A DNA stretch of 32,501 nucleotides from Candidatus Poribacteria bacterium. GTDB lineage: Bacteria; Poribacteria; WGA-4E; PCPOR2b. The DNA is taken from NCBI GenBank assembly GCA_022826645.1, contig JAJDUM010000048.1:1-32501 (forward strand), given 5' to 3'. The position numbers and the translations under genes were made by a program. Position 1 is the stretch's first letter, and each line of letters begins with the position of its first letter. Of this stretch, positions 17,301-23,940 are shown one piece after another. Below the pieces are notes generated by a model. It worked only from the letters and a program-made list of their open reading frames with translations, was not told where the DNA came from and made no database searches.

Positions 17301-17547
17301 CGATCCGCCTACGTCCTTTGTTGAGACGTCTATATAATAACCGCACAAGGTATTCAAGGCTGTAGATTTGTAGACCTGCGGCAGCTTGGTTTGGGGTATT
17401 GCTGAGGTATTCTCGGTGCCATTTGAGGCGGGCATGGTCCGTGGGAACGATATGCAGAAACGTGTCCGTACGACCGTCCTCAAGGCGGGAACGGATCTCA
17501 TGATCAATTGGTAAGGGTACTTGTCCTTTGGTCAGCGTGGTTATCAT
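14383..17547 (-). CDS. AddB/RexB-like PD-(D/E)XK nuclease with iron-sulfur cysteines
   Basis: This 1054-residue protein resembles the AddB subunit of AddAB-type recombination nuclease-helicases, which process double-strand breaks. The C-terminal nuclease domain shows the hallmark order: QLETYGACPFRYF (first cysteine), a helix with AHKILFEFY (His), GRIDRIE (Asp), DYKTG (Asp and Lys) and a final CRYCSFKRMC, giving the four cysteines typical of the AddB 4Fe-4S cluster. The N-terminal half is UvrD-like in feel (FLHIVPTDHARLKWHREYL) but has no Walker A P-loop, so helicase activity is unlikely. No AddA partner is in the window. The start at 17547 lacks a good ribosome site. Transcription probably begins from the promoter at 17661-17689. 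A tandem 27-base repeat at 15514-15567 adds a duplicated nonapeptide. Confidence 0.82.
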   Translation of the reverse strand: MITTLTKGQVPLPIDHEIRSRLEDGRTDTFLHIVPTDHARLKWHREYLSNTPNQAAAGLQIYSLEYLVRLLYRRLNKGRRRIGGGIQAVWAHEIMEEEELPFLGPPPGDPVPQGTARQLREAVNQLKATGVEWLQLQENPALSDADSSAKLADLITFYQAYETRLGAQWVDRADLHRAVSEILKQKPAHAERLMKRIFPDVDLVIVSGFDVLSPHDFAILTGIANLRSIKMGIVLDFDKENEALFGHIKAVYDQFLSCGFEGHRGEAEPSQATRNSNFTQNLFRTDREDAPSIEKLNLTDQVSLLFPINRVQEVEAIASLIKRLALSQPAPALSQVCVTFYSLDAYAPLIREIFPLHGIPYSLEWNERLENSTVVASIFALLDRIRGNDSSQTREQVERSPYFCAHDWDSVFESCGLNANLSPKVFKESFDRLMETLKVRQQILKSSWECKTKISVDKMNAYRQFRRLIDELVDFLMLRSGAEARYPLGGYIHWLKLMVSQASYQWANPSDTGVRILPLLQTKDLSFDTVILGGLVDGEFPAVFRADTFLPSKQRGTESDRLQEDRFLFYQALTLYRKQLYLLSPQYDDNIELTPSAFIEELQRVAEINTAVDDDDTLFSTERFRKHYGTHVWENLETDRVEEPPVPSTILPRLDLIAHNVRVEKSRTTVHVERSRTTTHKLWQYEGHLLSEMLSTESRRALEWRREWTYSVSQLETYGACPFRYFSNRVLNLDLPEDEETGLTSLEKGSLAHKILFEFYDGRRDTPPISECKDAEFEEAVRVLRQIAQSHLDARAAELGLKGADKLFWEMEVERLIGGHGRTGVLSAFLEAEKKRNVEVQPRCFEVAFGPSNRSEPADPFIGTEEPIPIGEILLTGRIDRIELGNGMFVIGDYKTGRNTPKMGDIREGRSLQLPIYIAIAEQLLRQQPSPIPGFEGDLESVEGVAGVYYVLQEESKVELGIGGKDYNGTAFPKSRSGQVLSNAEPQTDDAESEPGFDEFRSVIDTSIDYANNYVDSIANGNFPLTSHDKTKVCRYCSFKRMCRVGAVAEDRSA
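15514..15567 (-). repeat. In-frame tandem 27-base repeat inside the AddB-like gene
   Basis: Two adjacent 27-base units (15514-15540 and 15541-15567) differ at only a few positions. Each starts GGTGGTACGACTC on the plus strand. On the coding strand they give a duplicated nonapeptide, V(R/H)VE(K/R)SRTT. The unit is nine codons, so the reading frame is kept. It lies between the middle region and the nuclease domain, probably in a linker. Confidence 0.75.
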
Positions 17548-17660
17548 GCTATCAATCGGGAGGTGAAGAAATATAAGGAACGAATTATTACAATTCCATG
17601 AGTTGGATTTCTCGTTGGCTTGCTGATGGATCTACACATTTGCAACCTAAGTTGTTCAAC

Positions 17661-17689
17661 ATTATAGCATAACTCTCATGGTGTATCAA
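17661..17689 (-). promoter_or_regulatory. Sigma70-type promoter for the AddB-like gene
   Basis: On the minus strand TTGATA (17684-17689) and TATAAT (17661-17666) are separated by 17 bases. The start near 17654 gives a leader of about 107 bases before the ATG at 17547. The match is strong and correctly oriented. Confidence 0.65.
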
Positions 17690-17792
17690 GAGACTCAGAA
17701 ACTTGTAACATCGAAATTTGTGATGTGCTATTATAGTCGGTGCATTCCAAATGATAACTTCTTCGTAGCTAAAGCAATCGAAAGGATAGAAA

Positions 17793-18815
17793 ATGTCAAA
17801 AACGTTGAAAGTAGCAGCAGTAGGGTGTGGTGTAATTGGAAGGCGGCATCAGCTCGGGTACCTCGAACATCCCCAAGCGGAACTCGTTGCTGTTTGTGAT
17901 ATTGATGCAGAAAAAGCGAAAGATCGCGCCCAAGAACTCGGTGTTCCTAATTGGTATCCGTCAATCCAAGAGATGGTGGCGAATGAAGAGTGTGATGCGA
18001 TTGATGTTGTTACGGCAGACCACCTACACTTTGAACCGGTCATCGAATGCTTGGAGGCGGGTAAGCATGTGATGTGCGAGAAACCGCTGTCGCTTAAAAT
18101 TGGTGAAGCAGAACAGATGGTCGCAAAGGCGGAGGAGAAAGGTGTGCATCTCGCCATCGACTACAACCGACGGTTTGCGCCGGGTTATGCGAAGGCGCGG
18201 GAATGGTTTGATAACGGCGAATGTGGACAGATTGCCTACATCGACATGAAGTTGTCACAGGGCGGACCGGTCTCGACGTGGAAGGGTCCTTACTATTTGC
18301 TGTATGAACTTCAGACCCACGCCATTGATCTGTTGCGTTGGTTTGGCGGTGAAATCGTAGCGGTCTGTTCGCAGATGGCACATCCGCGCATAAAAGATGC
18401 CAATCCTGATGAGGATCCGTGTTGGACGAGCATGGCGATCTCTGCGCGATATGAAACGGATGCTGTCGCTTCGCTGCTCGCCAGTTGGGACAGTGACTTC
18501 ACACACCCGATTGAACGGCTCGAAATCTGTGGATCGGATGCGGAAATTGTTGTGGATAATGTCCTCAGTCTTGCCACTTTGATGCGGCGCGAGGATTCGG
18601 TCGTCGAGGAATATCGTCCCTCCATTTTTCGGATGGAGGAGCTCGCTTTTGATGGTACTTTTGCATGGCGTGTCAAGGCGTTTGTCGATGATCTTTTTAA
18701 CGATCGTCCACCGCTGCCATCGGGTAAGGACGGACTTCAGGCGTTGCGTGTCGTGGAAGCCATTGTGCAGTCTTGGGAGGAGAAGCGGGAGGTCACTGTC
18801 CAACGGGACGAATGA
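17793..18815 (+). CDS. Gfo/Idh/MocA family oxidoreductase
   Basis: This is a 340-residue NAD(P)-dependent dehydrogenase of the glucose-fructose oxidoreductase / inositol dehydrogenase family. The Rossmann motif is GCGVIG (11-16), followed by an acidic VCDID at the end of strand two (34-38), typical of NAD preference. The family EKP signature is at 96-98 (Glu96, Lys97, Pro98), with the catalytic His176 and Asp179 in THAIDLLRWFGG. Length and domain order are normal. The ATG at 17793 follows AAAGGA at six bases. It diverges from the AddB-like gene and precedes a kinase gene by 49 bases. Substrates in this family are sugars, inositols or their derivatives; the sequence does not say which. Confidence 0.93.
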   Translation: MSKTLKVAAVGCGVIGRRHQLGYLEHPQAELVAVCDIDAEKAKDRAQELGVPNWYPSIQEMVANEECDAIDVVTADHLHFEPVIECLEAGKHVMCEKPLSLKIGEAEQMVAKAEEKGVHLAIDYNRRFAPGYAKAREWFDNGECGQIAYIDMKLSQGGPVSTWKGPYYLLYELQTHAIDLLRWFGGEIVAVCSQMAHPRIKDANPDEDPCWTSMAISARYETDAVASLLASWDSDFTHPIERLEICGSDAEIVVDNVLSLATLMRREDSVVEEYRPSIFRMEELAFDGTFAWRVKAFVDDLFNDRPPLPSGKDGLQALRVVEAIVQSWEEKREVTVQRDE

Positions 18816-18835
18816 TGTTAGCGATAGCACCGTAA

Positions 18836-18864
18836 ATTGTCCGAATCAGGATTTTCAGGATTAA
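18836..18864 (+). repeat. Short dispersed repeat supplying a ribosome site
   Basis: The sequence between the oxidoreductase and the kinase contains TCAGGATT twice (18846-18853 and 18855-18862) after ATTGTCCGAA. I recall this type of element as a common dispersed intergenic repeat in environmental bacterial genomes. Its second AGGA sits four bases before the ATG at 18865, so it appears to serve as that gene's Shine-Dalgarno site. Confidence 0.5.
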
Positions 18865-19506
18865 ATGCAAACTAAACTCATCCTTTTCTATGGTCCCGGT
18901 TCTGGATCAGGGAAATCCACACTTTCCCGTTTCCTCCATGATACATTACAGCAAAAGGGGATAAGGACCAAGTATGTTGCCGAAAGCGATGTCCTGCATT
19001 TAGACGCTTTTGCTCCTTACGTGGAGGAGGTCAAGAAGCGCAATCCGGGCAATACTAAGGTGCTGCTTGCGACGTGTGCACGCTTTATAAATGCGTGCAA
19101 TCAATCCGACCAAGTCTATGTCGTAGATTCCATTCTTCCATGCACTGATTGGCTCGTTACCGCGGGATGCACAAGACAGCAGGTTAGACGGTTCAACGCT
19201 CAACGGACCCCACTCATGACGGAGCTAAATCCAATTCAGATCTTTTTGACGGGCGATACGGAGGCCTTTCTCGAACGTGCGATAAAGGATCGGGGAGAGG
19301 GATGGGCGAAGCGTCTCGCACACGAACGATGTAACAGCGACGACATACGCGATCTCATCGCCTATTTCAATGAAATGAAGGAGGTTGCCATTGAACTGTT
19401 AGCTGAATGGCCTTTCGAACAGATTGTGTTAGATACGACAAAGCATGACTTGTCAACCTGCACTCAGGAAATACTTCAACACTTCGGGCTTGATGAAAGT
19501 CTCTAA
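18865..19506 (+). CDS. P-loop kinase-like NTPase
   Basis: This 213-residue cytoplasmic protein has a clear Walker A motif GPGSGSGKS (10-18) right at the N-terminus, then HDTLQQKGIRTKYVAESD, the layout of small-molecule kinases. VYVVDSILPC in the middle could hold the Walker B-like aspartate. A basic segment, ERAIKDRGEGWAKR, resembles the LID region of nucleoside kinases. I cannot assign a substrate. It starts 49 bases after the oxidoreductase gene, with a ribosome site inside a dispersed repeat, and its end is close to the acetyltransferase gene, so the three plus-strand genes may be co-transcribed. Confidence 0.75.
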   Translation: MQTKLILFYGPGSGSGKSTLSRFLHDTLQQKGIRTKYVAESDVLHLDAFAPYVEEVKKRNPGNTKVLLATCARFINACNQSDQVYVVDSILPCTDWLVTAGCTRQQVRRFNAQRTPLMTELNPIQIFLTGDTEAFLERAIKDRGEGWAKRLAHERCNSDDIRDLIAYFNEMKEVAIELLAEWPFEQIVLDTTKHDLSTCTQEILQHFGLDESL

Positions 19507-19546
19507 ACACATCCACAAAACGCACGAAAGAGCACGGCAGAGCCAG

Positions 19547-20482
19547 ATGAACTCATATCCGTTTGAAGAGAGCAGAGATATGGAGAAGGTGATAGAGCTA
19601 TTGCTCACCTGTAAAAGGGCTGAAAGTATTGATCGCTTTCTACCGTTTATGCTGAGGCTCGTATTAACACCTAGCTCTCTCCTATCGTCAACCTCCATAG
19701 ACCTTGCAACTGATGTGCGGATCTGGAGGAGAAATGATGGACCTCTATGTGGTTTTGCGCTGGTGGATCTATCCGTTTGGGGACTGTTTTACTTGGTAAG
19801 TCCGAGTGAGGAAGGCGGCGAACTGGAACAAGAGATCTTGTCTTGGGCGTGCAATAGAGCAAGCCACATCAGTCGAGGCAAGTCTGTCACCCTTAGATGC
19901 AGAAGAGTCCGAGAGGATAATCCCAAAAGGATCTCTTCCCTCGAACAGCGGGGATTTAGACACGACAACGATAGACAGGGACTGCGGATGATTCGACGCT
20001 TAGATGATGTCCCGCTTGATAGACCTCTTATTCCACAAGGATTCAAGATTCGTCATCTATCTGGACCAGATGAAATAGAGGCGTATGCCGCATTGGTGAA
20101 TTCTGCTATTCCGAAGGCGACATCCGCTGAAACACACCAGACGTGGATGGAAACTCCTGAGTACATCCCTGAATTAGATCTAATTGCTGTTGCCCACGAC
20201 GGAACTTTCGCTGCCTTCTGCCAATGCTACTACGATCCGTTGGAACTGGCACATTCTACGCGCAGAGAAGGATGGACAGATCCAATTGGGACGGCTCCGG
20301 CATACAGAAAAAAAGGACTCGCGCGTGCTATTATCTTGGAAGCCCTCTGGAGGTTGAAGCGCAGAGGAATTGAAGACGCTGTGCTGGGTGTTGCAGGTAG
20401 TAATGAAGTGGCACGAAAACTGTACGAATCAATTGGCTATCGGACGCTCTACAAAATGTATGACTATGTGAAAGTGCTGTAA
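19547..20482 (+). CDS. GNAT family N-acetyltransferase
   Basis: This 311-residue protein probably transfers an acetyl group from acetyl-CoA. The C-terminal half has the GNAT core: GTAPAYRKKGLARAI (248-262) is the acetyl-CoA pyrophosphate-binding motif, and GSNEVARKLYESIGYR is the following signature helix. The length suggests two tandem GNAT folds, the first degenerate. I chose ATG 19547 because the family start (YPFEESRDMEKVIELL) follows directly. In-frame starts at 19445 or 19493 would overlap the upstream gene and add a basic stretch with no homology. The acceptor substrate is unknown. A convergent 104-base gap separates it from the next gene. Confidence 0.8.
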   Translation: MNSYPFEESRDMEKVIELLLTCKRAESIDRFLPFMLRLVLTPSSLLSSTSIDLATDVRIWRRNDGPLCGFALVDLSVWGLFYLVSPSEEGGELEQEILSWACNRASHISRGKSVTLRCRRVREDNPKRISSLEQRGFRHDNDRQGLRMIRRLDDVPLDRPLIPQGFKIRHLSGPDEIEAYAALVNSAIPKATSAETHQTWMETPEYIPELDLIAVAHDGTFAAFCQCYYDPLELAHSTRREGWTDPIGTAPAYRKKGLARAIILEALWRLKRRGIEDAVLGVAGSNEVARKLYESIGYRTLYKMYDYVKVL

Positions 20483-20586
20483 ACAAGCATCGCTTTCAGT
20501 TGAGAGCACTTTGCTTTGCATGTCTATGAAAACCAAATTTGTTAATATCAGCGACCTCCAATTGTTGTAGAAACCGATGCTGTTTA

Positions 20587-22743
20587 TCAAAGCTGATACT
20601 TCAGTCGGTACGGTTTCTGATAGCCGACCTTCAACGCCTTTCCATTACGGCAGATAAGGTAATCACCGGGCATCTCTGTAAAATCGGGTAGTTCTTGGAT
20701 TGCATCGTCTGATAAACCCGTGACGTGCAAGCAGAAACGTTCTGGGTTCATCGGATGTTCGCCGAGAGCGATTAAGGCTTGGTCGGTATTATCAATCACG
20801 GATTCTCCTGCAACGATTCGATCAGGACCAAAGGTAAGCGAATCAAGCACATATTCTTTCATTAGTGGATTATTCTGCGGTGTCCCAACCAAAACAAGAT
20901 TATGTGCCTTCAACATCTCAGTGTTGACTTCGTCGGGCGTATGAGTCTCCACAGGAACCGGAAACCGTTGGCTTCGATCAAAGTTCGGGTCGGCGTTGAC
21001 AATCTGGGGTGAATTCCTAGCTCGCTTTTCCAGATAGGAGCGCAACCCTTCAGCAACAGATCTCAACTCCGATGGCGCTATCACGAGCCGTTTCCCCTGA
21101 CGGAACACCTCTGACCATTTAAACATGATCTCTCCAAAAGGAATCGAAAATCCAAGGTCAATGGGTTTAAGCCTATTTACTTCCGGGGCTTTGAAAATCT
21201 TTCCATCTGGATCGATTTCCAATTCCAAAGGCTTGCCTTGGCATCGGAACCTGAGGTGATTCATCCGTTCTCGAATAAAGACCCGTCGGCGAATTTCCTC
21301 CATTTCCGTTCGCAGCAGCACCTCAAGCGGGACCTGATACAAATCGCCCGTCTGATTGAGCCATACCTCCACAGAATAGCCCTCCTCATGTTCCTTAATG
21401 ATTGTTTTCTCGAACCAAAACTGCATTGCACCAACCCCTTCGACCCACTGATCCCAAAACCAGTCGAAGGGAATACCGGATTCATCGCTGGTCAACTGGT
21501 AGAAATCTTTCATTGTAAGTGGGCGATCCTGTGTCAGTGGACCGGTACTCAAGCGAGCGAGGGAGCGATAAAACGCTTCATCGCCGATAATCTGATGCCA
21601 CATCCACAGCATCCAAAGGTCTCTAGTACTAAGCAGATGCTCGCTGTGGCCGAGCCACGGATCTCTGATTCGACACCTCAAATACTCACGAAAACGCATC
21701 TCCAGATCTGCTGCCAACCAACCTTCCGGTGTCTCCTCTCGACTCTCCTGAAACAGGAGATGTAGATAATTCCCAAGCATCCATAGCCCTGCCAAATTGG
21801 TACCGGACAGCGACTCCCAATGCCGTAAAATCTCCTCCCTCGCAAACCATTGCTTAGTCAGCAACTCGCGTGGATAATCCTCGATCAGTTGTCGCGAGAA
21901 AAACTTGATGTACGGCATGGAGTGATTGGGCTGGAAAAAGTGTGCTGTTTCTCCGAGTTGGATGTGGCGTGACCTCGAAGCCGTGTTGCCAATTTTATCC
22001 GTCCATCCTAACCATTCGTTCAAGAGATCGAGGAATCTGTCAGTGGCTGTGCCATCTTTATCAAGACTGAAGAACGTCAGTTGGTGATTGTTTATCTTCT
22101 GCTCTATTTTGTGGTACTTCCCTCCGATGAGTGTTATTCCCCAATTCGCTCCCGGTCGCCGGTGCGGTTGGCGTGAATCCCAACGGTAAGTCACCCAACC
22201 ATTCTGTTCCGCTACGTCCGGCTCACCGGGATATAAAAACAGCACCCATCCTGATGGGGCACGCATCTCCAAAAGGTAGGGAACGTCAGGATAGTAGTTG
22301 CGCACGGGACCATATACACAGTATGGATACCAACCCGCATGTGGACTGATAAAGACACCCTCTTCACCGATATATCCGTCGTAACGTGAATCCACACCAA
22401 CGATGAATTCGCCTTGATAATTGAGTGTAAATGTGAGTTCATCGTCACGCTGCAAAGGGCGTTCCAGATGAATATTCAGGACACTTCCATTCCCATGCTG
22501 GTCAATATCTTTTGTGTCCCGATCAAATGTCAGCGATTCGCCTGCTGCCATCACCGCAGAAACTTCCAGCGTTGGGTGTAGGGCGAATGTCACCTTGTCT
22601 AATCCTCTCATCAGGCTGCGAATGGTTACATTGACTTGACAGGCCAAACGGTGCTCTTTGGGAAAGAGTTCTCCTTTGATATCGTAGAAAATGATGTCGA
22701 ATATACCGTCACAGCGGACGATCGGTGCATCTTTCAGAATCAT
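20587..22743 (-). CDS. M1 aminopeptidase-like protein lacking the zinc motif
   Basis: This 718-residue protein has the layout of M1 family metallopeptidases. The N-terminal beta domain shows LTFTLNYQGEF, HAGWYPYCVYG and the APSGW strand (about 100-210). The catalytic-domain region follows, but HExxHxW is replaced by EEILRHW (303-309), and the downstream third-ligand site reads GLWMLGNY instead of a WxxE pattern. All three zinc ligands therefore appear lost. The C-terminal part includes VLVGTPQNNPLMKEY and looks like a separate alpha/beta domain. There is no signal peptide or membrane segment. The ATG at 22743 follows AAAGGAG at nine bases. It is the last gene of the ECF-sigma operon, 15 bases after the 95-residue gene. 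A binding or regulatory role is an inference. Confidence 0.7.
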   Translation of the reverse strand: MILKDAPIVRCDGIFDIIFYDIKGELFPKEHRLACQVNVTIRSLMRGLDKVTFALHPTLEVSAVMAAGESLTFDRDTKDIDQHGNGSVLNIHLERPLQRDDELTFTLNYQGEFIVGVDSRYDGYIGEEGVFISPHAGWYPYCVYGPVRNYYPDVPYLLEMRAPSGWVLFLYPGEPDVAEQNGWVTYRWDSRQPHRRPGANWGITLIGGKYHKIEQKINNHQLTFFSLDKDGTATDRFLDLLNEWLGWTDKIGNTASRSRHIQLGETAHFFQPNHSMPYIKFFSRQLIEDYPRELLTKQWFAREEILRHWESLSGTNLAGLWMLGNYLHLLFQESREETPEGWLAADLEMRFREYLRCRIRDPWLGHSEHLLSTRDLWMLWMWHQIIGDEAFYRSLARLSTGPLTQDRPLTMKDFYQLTSDESGIPFDWFWDQWVEGVGAMQFWFEKTIIKEHEEGYSVEVWLNQTGDLYQVPLEVLLRTEMEEIRRRVFIRERMNHLRFRCQGKPLELEIDPDGKIFKAPEVNRLKPIDLGFSIPFGEIMFKWSEVFRQGKRLVIAPSELRSVAEGLRSYLEKRARNSPQIVNADPNFDRSQRFPVPVETHTPDEVNTEMLKAHNLVLVGTPQNNPLMKEYVLDSLTFGPDRIVAGESVIDNTDQALIALGEHPMNPERFCLHVTGLSDDAIQELPDFTEMPGDYLICRNGKALKVGYQKPYRLKYQL

Positions 22744-22758
22744 GGTATGTTTCTCCTT

Positions 22759-23046
22759 TCATGGACTAAGCCTAGTAAATTGGTAAATGTCGGAAGAAGA
22801 CTCTTTTTGCATCACCGGCGCTGGATAAAGGTTGGCATCGGTCTGCGTAAATTCTGCCTCTTCCTGCATATCTGATTGGACCGGTTCAAACCCTCCGGGA
22901 TCAAATAGAAATGGATTTGGATCAGTTATAGATGGCGCAGGTGCTAGGGCGCCAGTGCCGCGAATCTGCCCGAAAAGCCTATCCATAAAATCAGCATCGG
23001 GAGCCTTTCTGGGCAGACGCAAGAGTATCTGATTTAAAGTCGCCAT
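22759..23046 (-). CDS. Small hypothetical protein in the ECF sigma operon
   Basis: This is a 95-residue protein I do not recognise. It starts MATLNQILLRLPRKAPDADF, has a basic amphipathic first third, a Pro- and Phe-rich middle (DPNPFLFDPGGF) and an acidic, Ser-rich C-terminus. It has no membrane helix and no cysteines. The ATG at 23046 follows GAGGAG at seven bases and lies four bases after the sigma factor stop. The position just after an ECF sigma gene is usually taken by an anti-sigma factor; this protein lacks the usual zinc-finger and membrane segment, so a cytoplasmic anti-sigma role is only a guess from position. Confidence 0.7.
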   Translation of the reverse strand: MATLNQILLRLPRKAPDADFMDRLFGQIRGTGALAPAPSITDPNPFLFDPGGFEPVQSDMQEEAEFTQTDANLYPAPVMQKESSSDIYQFTRLSP

Positions 23047-23050
23047 AGTT

Positions 23051-23599
23051 TCACTCCTCAACAAAAAGTTGAAGTTTTCGCTGCAACAGTTGACGGGCGG
23101 TGTTAATCCGTGATGCAATCGTTCCGATTGGACATTCTAGAATTTCCGAGATCTCATGGTAAGGAAGTCCCTCCAGAAAATAGAAAACCACGACCTCTTT
23201 CAAATGATCTGGCAGCGCATCAACCGCCTGTTCGACTCTTTCTCGGATTTCGCGTTCACAAAGATTTTTATCCGGATGCGTCGTCAAACGGTCTTCCGGA
23301 ATCTCCAGATCATTGATCGATTCACTTTCGGGGGGACGGCTGCCAATCTGTTTGTAGGCACAACGTCGGGCAATCTGATAGAGCCAAGTCGAAAAACGGG
23401 ACCGTCCTTCAAAACTGCCAAGCCCTTGATAACACGCCAAGAATGTATCCATCGCAGCTTCCTCGGCGTCCTGATCGTTGCCAACAATTCGAAAGCAGAT
23501 GTTGATGACTCGCTCGTTGTATCGCTGGACTAGTTGTCTAAAGGCATGTTCAATTCCCTGCTGTGCGTGTTGCACTAAGATTTCGTCGGAACTCTCCAT
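23051..23599 (-). CDS. ECF-type RNA polymerase sigma factor
   Basis: This 182-residue protein directs RNA polymerase to a specific promoter set. The sigma-2 region spans about residues 10-80, with RYNERVINICFRIVGNDQDAEEAAMD and FSTWLYQIARRCAYKQI. The sigma-4 helix-turn-helix lies near the C-terminus (LPDHLKEVVVFYFLEGL, then EISEILECPIGTIASRINTA). There is no sigma-1 or sigma-3, typical of ECF factors. I prefer the ATG at 23599, since GGAG lies five bases upstream, over the GTG at 23605 which would sit directly on that site. It is first in a three-gene operon with the 95-residue unknown and the M1-like protein. Confidence 0.92.
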   Translation of the reverse strand: MESSDEILVQHAQQGIEHAFRQLVQRYNERVINICFRIVGNDQDAEEAAMDTFLACYQGLGSFEGRSRFSTWLYQIARRCAYKQIGSRPPESESINDLEIPEDRLTTHPDKNLCEREIRERVEQAVDALPDHLKEVVVFYFLEGLPYHEISEILECPIGTIASRINTARQLLQRKLQLFVEE

Positions 23600-23940
23600 A
23601 TTCACTCCACTAAAGCAGCGAGGTTTCTCTACGATCTAATAGAGGCAAATTTCTTGGAATTTCTTCGCACTTTTTTACTACTCGGAGAATCTATCCGGAT
23701 GTGATTTTGAAGAGGCTGTAAGAATGGAGCCCGATACTATGGTCTTAATTGAAGCGAAGGATTACCACGGTGCAGCTATTTTGGTAATATCTGAATTCAG
23801 TATGATATAACAAAAAAGCCCAGAGGCGATATCGCCTCTGGGCTTGAAAAAGTGCTACAATCCCTCCATGGGGAAGGGTACAATTATTGAACCTTGTTCG
23901 TCATACAATGGACATAAAAAAAATCGTATACGTTTCCAAG
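23600..23940. other. Intergenic region upstream of the sigma operon
   Basis: This 341-base stretch separates the ECF sigma gene from the end of ileS. It contains the ileS terminator (23811-23844). A 28-codon plus-strand frame (23724-23810) with a weak GAGG site ends just before that hairpin, but I do not recognise it and give it little weight. No convincing promoter for the sigma operon could be picked out by eye. Confidence 0.4.
23811..23844 (-). terminator. Intrinsic terminator of ileS
   Basis: A perfect 28-base palindrome (23817-23844) gives a 12-pair stem, AGCCCAGAGGCG with its complement, around an ATAT loop. On the minus strand it runs into TTTTTTG, the expected U-tract. It lies 97 bases beyond the ileS stop codon in the transcription direction. 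Confidence 0.9.

Noticed and set aside
20486..20581. Inverted AGCATCG / CGATGCT pair between convergent genes as a terminator
   Set aside because: The arms are only seven bases and about 80 bases apart, with no T-tract.
23724..23810. 28-codon plus-strand ORF before the ileS terminator hairpin
   Set aside because: Only a weak ribosome site, no promoter seen and no recognisable product; kept as a remark only.
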